From: Sipunculus nudus
Taxonomy: Eukaryota; Annelida; Sipuncula; Golfingiida; Sipunculidae
DNA length: 64,000 nucleotides
NCBI GenBank assembly: GCA_026874595.1
Contig: CM049315.1
Location: forward strand, 70,133,916-70,197,915
Direction: 5' to 3'
Positions 58,091-64,000 of this stretch are shown here, one piece after another. Below the pieces are notes generated by a model. That model was not told where the DNA came from. It worked only from the letters and a program-made list of their open reading frames with translations, and made no database searches. Position numbers and translations under genes: made by a program. The stretch's first letter is position 1. The number at the start of each line of letters is the position of its first letter.

Positions 58091-58628
58091 TAGACTGGTA
58101 CCCCGCTCTATTAAGGCCCTCAGCCAAGCATAGAGACAGGCGTACAACGCCATCTTAAGTACTCCCAGTTGCAACTCCTAAATTACCTATAGACTGGTTC
58201 CAACTCCAGGCTGCACGCTCATACCGATTGTCATGGACGTTCACGCGATCCTGTCTGGTTATCCGTAAAGATTGCTTATAAAATTACTTTCTTTAGTTAT
58301 TTATAGTTTCCGATTATTGAAAAATGAGTCGTTGCACAAAAAAGTTACTGATGGATGTATAGATGATACGTTATACTGAATCTTTGATATTCCACTGTAC
58401 GTGGCATACGTTTATTATCAATATCTATCAATCTAATAATAAATGTCACACGTAATGCACAGCCAACTTTTGGTAACTTCTGATAGCAAACGAAATGCTT
58501 ATTTTTATCAATATAATACATACTGAAGTTGGAACCAGTCTGCTTGGAGTATTTAAGATGGCGTTGTACGCCCGTCTCTATGATTGGCCTAGAGCAATGG
58601 TGCCATAATAGAGCGGGGTACCAGTCTA
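58091..58628. mobile_element. 538-bp MITE with 10-bp target duplication, Mutator-like
   Basis: The terminal inverted repeat begins TAGACTGGTACCCCGCTC and is perfect over 23 bp, with similarity for about 110 bp. Direct TTGTTGTCCG flanks it at 58081-58090 and 58629-58638. A 9-11 bp duplication suits the Mutator superfamily. It sits in the loop of the large palindrome, so it arrived after the palindrome formed. Confidence 0.85.
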
Positions 58629-59800
58629 TTGTTGTCCGATGCGAACGACAAAAAATAGAACATGTTCTATTTTTTTCGTTCGGATGGCATCGTTCGGATT
58701 AAGGCGGTTTCACACCGGATGCGTCCGAACGAATTTTACGTCCGAACGAAAATTTGGAACATTTATAACCAGACTGGTTCATTTGTACGTTACCTATATT
58801 TGATATATAATACTGTACAACAAAGAAATGCTGTTACGTTGTCCACTGTTTTAAAATTATGTGATAAAAAATATAAATACAGGGATTATTTTTATTTTAA
58901 TCAAATTTATTTGATTCAAACAGATATTTATAACTTTTTTTTTAGCTCCAAAGATTTTCCCATTTAAATCAGACTTCTTTTTATTTAGTATGTATATTTC
59001 CTTGGGGATAATTATATTTAATAAGGGGATTTCAATCGCCGCTTGGCCATTTGTTTTAATTTACAACCGGGGACAAAACATTTATACCTTTAAACCAGGT
59101 TAAGATATAATATTTCATGGTGAATTCTAATTCTTAATATATTATTGGCAATATATTAAAGTTATTCTCTGAAGAGTGAAGGGGGTGATGATTACATTCA
59201 TCATCCCCCTACCCCTTCCCTCTATATTGACGCCCCTGAATATAAGTCGAATAAGCGATATGAACACAAATTAGCAACATTATCCAGGACTTGGTGTTCC
59301 TTACCCAACCCCTCCCCCAATAATAAAATGTTCCGCGATATAATAAGAGAAAAAATCATGGAACAATAACATTTTTCATGTGTTATATTTATTATTATAA
59401 TAGTATTATTGTTAGTTCAGCGTTTTGCAAATAAACAGAAGTTCTGTGGGCAGACTGTTCTAAATCATATTGGCAGATTTGAAAATCAAATATAAATCAA
59501 ACTAAACTAGTGATTAAAACTTTGATTTAACTTGAAGTGCAGGAATTGCAATGGAATCTGTTCTGTTGAAACAACAGGTTGTCCAATTATTCTTAAAGGC
59601 ACGTTGAAATTGGAATCTTGTCCAGTCAGTGGTAAATACCTGTTACCTGTGAACTCATGACTATAGCTGGTACTTGCAAGGCCCAATAATTTTCAATAAT
59701 ACAGTCAGTTCACTCAGAGATAAACTTAATTATTATTAATTACAAATTAATGAGAAAATCAATTTACAAGTTCAGAAATATTCGAAATTTTCTTAATAGG

Positions 59801-59948
<148 letters not shown>

Positions 59949-60505
59949 TATATTGTAGTGCATCCGATAAATTGCTCATATAGCTGTCCAATACGAATTT
60001 CGGAGACGACAATTCCTAGGTCGGAAACTAAAAATATCGTTCGGATTTGGTGTGAATGAAATTTCGGATGCGACATGATTTTAGTCGGAACGACAGAAAT
60101 ATTCGTTCGTGTCATATTCGTTCGGACGCATCCGGTGTGAAACCGCCTTTAGGTGTGTATGCACCAACATAAAATAAAGGATTTTATTTTTTCGTTCGTA
60201 CAGCAAATTTTCGTTCGGACGTAAAATTCGTTCGGACGCATCCGGTGTGAAACCGCCTTTAGATACGTTTTTCAGTGCGTTTTTAGGTCTTTCACTCTCT
60301 TTCACCTCTACAAAATTGCACTTTCCGCATGGGTTTCCGCATGCGTTTCCGTACCCGCGGCTACATGGTCCGGTTTTCAAAAAACATATCCGTTTCCGCA
60401 CGCCGCACGCACTCCGCACATCATAAGTGGACGCACTCCTTCCATATGCGCGATTTAAAACGCGTCCGCATCCGTATCCGTACCGCATCAGTGGACACGC
60501 AGCAT

Positions 60506-61037
60506 AACTAAGTCCATGGCCTGTGATTCAGCAGATTCACGTAGTCTCTTGTCGCCTGTCCATATTCTAGTTTTACTGTCTCACTTCTTTTCTTTATTTA
60601 AACACCTGTATACCTGTATTGTTCAAACACTTGGGCCAATAGATGGCTTCACGCTCATGTATTAGGTCCCCTGTGTGAATAACAGAATAAATGTCAGGAC
60701 AAATACCAGTTTGAACATAGCCTAATATGTGTTTGTTCATGTTACCCTGTGAAGACCCGGGGTCTAATATAAGACCTATAGTGCTTTTATACTGCTGAGT
60801 ACTTGAAAGAGCACAGTTCTATAAACATATAGAGTGAGAGGAATAGCAGTAGTGGCAGCAGTATATAACCATAGGCGCAACAGGATGTCGGACAGGGGGG
60901 CATGTCCCAAATCCTTACTTTTAAACCAGAATTTAAGGGTCATACCATATTATGACATGTAGGAGGATACCCCTCCCACGTCCAATTCTGTAAGCCCGTA
61001 CACACATTCGAGAGTCATGAATCCCTGAAAACACTTA

Positions 61038-61088
<51 letters not shown>

Positions 61089-62550
61089 CATTATTATTAT
61101 TACACTATATTGAGAATATGCGGGAGTATTAAATGCCATATACCCGTTACAAGGGCCTATGTGTTTGTGTGTGCACGGTAGGTGTGGGGGGGGGGGTAGT
61201 CTAATTCTCCGTCCCCCACCGTTGCTAATGGACATTGCACTCCTGTAGATAATTTTTATTTGCAATTTTAGCAGAAAGTTGTACAGTTGAACAAGTAGAG
61301 TAAGTCTCTATGAAAACGGTATAGTAGTGGTATTTATCAAGAAAAATCTTCAGTTCTAGCAGTGATTGTTAGTTTCACCCGTAGTGATATTATAGAACAG
61401 TAAGTGGTGGCGGTCACAGAGAGTGGCAATTAAAGTGTATCTAGATCACCTCACCATATTATATACTAGTATGGTGAATATAAAATGATAACACACATTC
61501 ACCTGTGCTTTCAAGACCAGGCCACAAGTGTATTTTATGAATCACGAGGAGTTGTTGATTGATTAATGAGAAAACGACATGAATATGTATGAACTGATAA
61601 TCAGGGGTATATTGAGTGACCACCATGATATACATAAACATGCAGCCTTGAGTGTTGAGGGTCACTGTTCATGCATTCACATATGTTTCACTGTTCAGGT
61701 CTATAGATTGCCTGGGGTTAACGTGTTTCACTGTGTTGTTAGTTTGTGACCACATTCAGAACTTTACACAGAACTCTCCGCATGCATGCAGGCAGAACTA
61801 CATGGTTTAATATTGATGCAGGGCAGGATATACCATTATACACAGAAGGCTGGAACCTGGCAAAACGTAATTTCTGACCGGAAAATAAGATGAAAATGTA
61901 TCAACGCGCCCTAAGAAGTAAGTATATGTAATATGTGTTTGTAAAATGTTTTTATTTAAATGAAATGGATCATAATCACACCAGTTGTAACAAATTATTA
62001 TGTTATCATTTTTTTCTTCTCAAACAAAAAATTGTGGCATTGAACATACTTATATCATTACTTCATGCGGTAATGCAGGCATTATTTCAAAGCCACGATA
62101 AAACTATCGTTCTGTTTCGTTTCTGTGTCTGTGTGTGTGTCGGGGTGGGGGGAGGGGGGTTAATGGGTCTCAAGCCCACGCATTATTAATTCTTTTGTAC
62201 ATAAAATTAAATTCGGACTTTTACAAATATTGTTGCCAGTTTCATAAAATCTCACACACGATTCATTTATTCAACATTGGAGCCTTTTTTCTTTAATTTC
62301 AAAGGCTAATTCCCCCCCCCCCCCCCCTCTCTCTCTCTGTCTCACGTATGTTAATAGGTATGCATGCATTAATGGTTATGATACATGAGATATTTCAGAA
62401 GCAATAAAAGTTTCTCTCTGAAAGACATGCTCCAAAATATTTCTTACCTATCAACCCCCCCCCCCCTTATATCACACACACACACGATAAAAAATAAATG
62501 ATACATATATTATATATACTGCATGCATACACGTTCTACATAAGGTAATT
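60506..62550. other. Intergenic with simple repeats
   Basis: It contains an (ATT)n run (61040-61103), G runs near 61187-61196 and 62144-62159, and C runs near 62312-62327 and 62456-62467. I see no gene on either strand. Confidence 0.6.
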
Positions 62551-62559
62551 GGTCTACAT

Positions 62560-62740
62560 TTGCCTGCCGCCCATGACCAGTACCCATTCACTCCTGGGTC
62601 GAGAGACCGCTACCTTGTGGTAAAGACTTTGGCTAGGAGTCTTAGCGCAGACGGCGGTCAGAACTAGACGCGAACCCACGACCTTGAAGTCATAAGTCCA
62701 GCGCTCTATCCATAACGCAACCACGCTCCACAAACATGCT
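62560..62740 (-). repeat. tRNA-derived SINE head, second type
   Basis: On the minus strand, GTGGTTGCGTTATGGATAGA then GCGC is A-box-like, and GTGGGTTCGCGTC is B-box-like, 40 bp downstream. The anticodon arm does not fold, so it is a pseudo-tRNA or SINE head rather than a gene. It differs from the SINE at 50971. Confidence 0.6.
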
Positions 62741-63870
62741 TTGCTTCTGGTACGTACGCTTTTCATAACTTTAAAATAATCTCATTATTTAGATAAGTAT
62801 TGCAATATCGACAAAACAGGGGACATTAGAGCTCCACTGACCTTCAAGTGTGTAAACTGCGACTTTTATACGTGAAATTTGTTTTAATTATTATTCAAAG
62901 CGTTGTCCAAAAAGTGACGATAGGCCTATGTGCAGACTTTCCATTCTCCCAAAATTTCACTGAAGTGACATTGTCATCCTGATTTCGGGCCACATTATTC
63001 TTCCGAAAGCCCGGAACCGAGCATGAAAACGTAATTGCGATGCTAGGTGTGTAAACACATGGGGGCTCACGGGTCAAGACCTCTCGCCCAGTGCTGGCCT
63101 TTTGATTAAAGACGACCAAAGACGATAAATACACAACAGATGTATATATATCTCCTCAAGATAGCGGCATAAAAAAGTAATTCGGAATGCGTTTCACCTG
63201 CCGAAACGGAACTGCAAATTTCAAACCATGCATGTAACCATACAATCATTCACAACAGCGATTCATGAAGAAAATATGTTGGCGTATTCTGTTTACTGAT
63301 TTTGTTGAATCACTTTTTGCATGTTCATTCATTTCTGATCGTAAAACCACATTCCTTATACACCTTTAACCATCTAGTTAATGCTTTACCTAATAATCTA
63401 ATCCCTAACAAGAAAAGAAGTATGTTTTGTTACTGATTCGCGTCCATCGTTGTGAGTGAGCTGCTCTTATTTCCAGTATGATATGTTTATCTAAATTAAT
63501 AAGGGTGTGCAGCAAAGAATAGGCACAGCCATGTGTAGGGAAAGCCCTCGATAATAAGGATATTAAGTAACTTATTGTAGCATCACTGAAAAAAATAAAA
63601 GTTGCATCAAATTCATATTACACTTCATAATATATGTAACATTTTATAGCATCTACAATGCTCATTCTAATAGCAAATGAACTGTAATAATAAAGTGATG
63701 GACCATATCATGTGAAAAACGCCAGGAAAATGTCACATAAGTAATAGTTATTAGGAAATGACCTAGAAAAGTAACAAATTTAATCGAAATCTACACTAAT
63801 AGCAATTCAAACGCCTGTGATAAAAGACGTAGAAATGGGGTCCTCTATCAGCGGGCAGTGAAGCAGTGTA
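62741..63870. other. Intergenic, nothing recognised
   Basis: It is AT-rich sequence in which I see neither exons nor repeats that recur elsewhere in the window. Confidence 0.5.
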
Positions 63871-63873
63871 ACC

Positions 63874-64000
63874 TAGGGCTGTTTCAATATATCGATATAT
63901 CGATACGAATCGATACACGACGTCGATACGATAACCGAAATGCGTTGCATGCTGTATCGGTCGTATCGATGTAAAACATTGATTGCTAACGAATAGGGAT
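63874..64000 (+). mobile_element. hAT-like transposon terminus, cut by window edge
   Basis: TAGGGCTGTTTCAATATATC is followed by repeated ATCGAT/CGATAC strings and a partly inverted GTATCGGTCGTATCGATG. hAT elements often begin with TAGGGCTGT followed by ATCGAT-rich subterminal repeats. The rest lies outside the window. Confidence 0.45.

Noticed and set aside
62660-62735. tRNA gene on the minus strand
   Set aside because: It has box-like motifs only and the anticodon arm does not fold. It fits a SINE head.

Overview
This is an intron-rich, AT-rich animal nuclear locus, about two-thirds A+T by eye. It holds two convergent protein-coding genes embedded in dense repeats. Introns follow GT-AG rules and spliceosomal consensus, and there are no operons or bacterial signals. 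The repeats include Helentron/Pearl-like elements with terminal hairpins, units that contain AGGTCA, GGCGGGGGCA ends, and tRNA-derived SINEs. Together they suggest a marine invertebrate, most likely a mollusc and possibly a bivalve. That taxonomic call is an inference.

Left half (about 0.7-35.7 kb, + strand): a complete 17-exon gene for a cytosolic Hsp110-class chaperone (HSPA4/HSPH1 family). I joined the exons by splice site and reading phase. All junctions keep one frame, giving 851 codons plus a stop, close to the 840-858 residues of the human paralogs. Upstream lie a near-ideal heat-shock element (708-735) and a TATA-like box (813-818). The introns carry at least five sense-oriented copies of one repeat with AGGTCA-G-AGGTCA motifs, a six-unit Pearl-like element, two TIR elements of about 2 kb, SINEs, and an array that duplicated the exon 9 3' end with its splice donor.

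Middle (about 35.7-45.5 kb): intergenic DNA with a GC-rich MITE, a hairpin-ended element with internal repeats, tandem arrays and SINE fragments.

Right of centre (about 45.5-54.4 kb, - strand): a five-coding-exon gene for a UPF0547/C16orf87-like small zinc-ribbon protein (about 207 aa). It has a probable 5' noncoding exon near 54.23-54.38 kb. A 22-bp minisatellite of about 22 copies sits in its second-to-last large intron. CTCF-like motifs lie at its promoter and beyond its 3' end.

Right end (about 54.7-64 kb): no gene seen. It holds a 1.07-kb Tc1-like TIR element, a nested foldback palindrome of about 3.9 kb with 1.4-kb arms and a MITE in its centre flanked by perfect 10-bp target duplications, microsatellites, a tRNA-like SINE head and a hAT-like terminus at the window edge.

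The two genes have no obvious functional link: one is a nucleotide-exchange and holdase chaperone, the other a putative nuclear zinc-ribbon protein.
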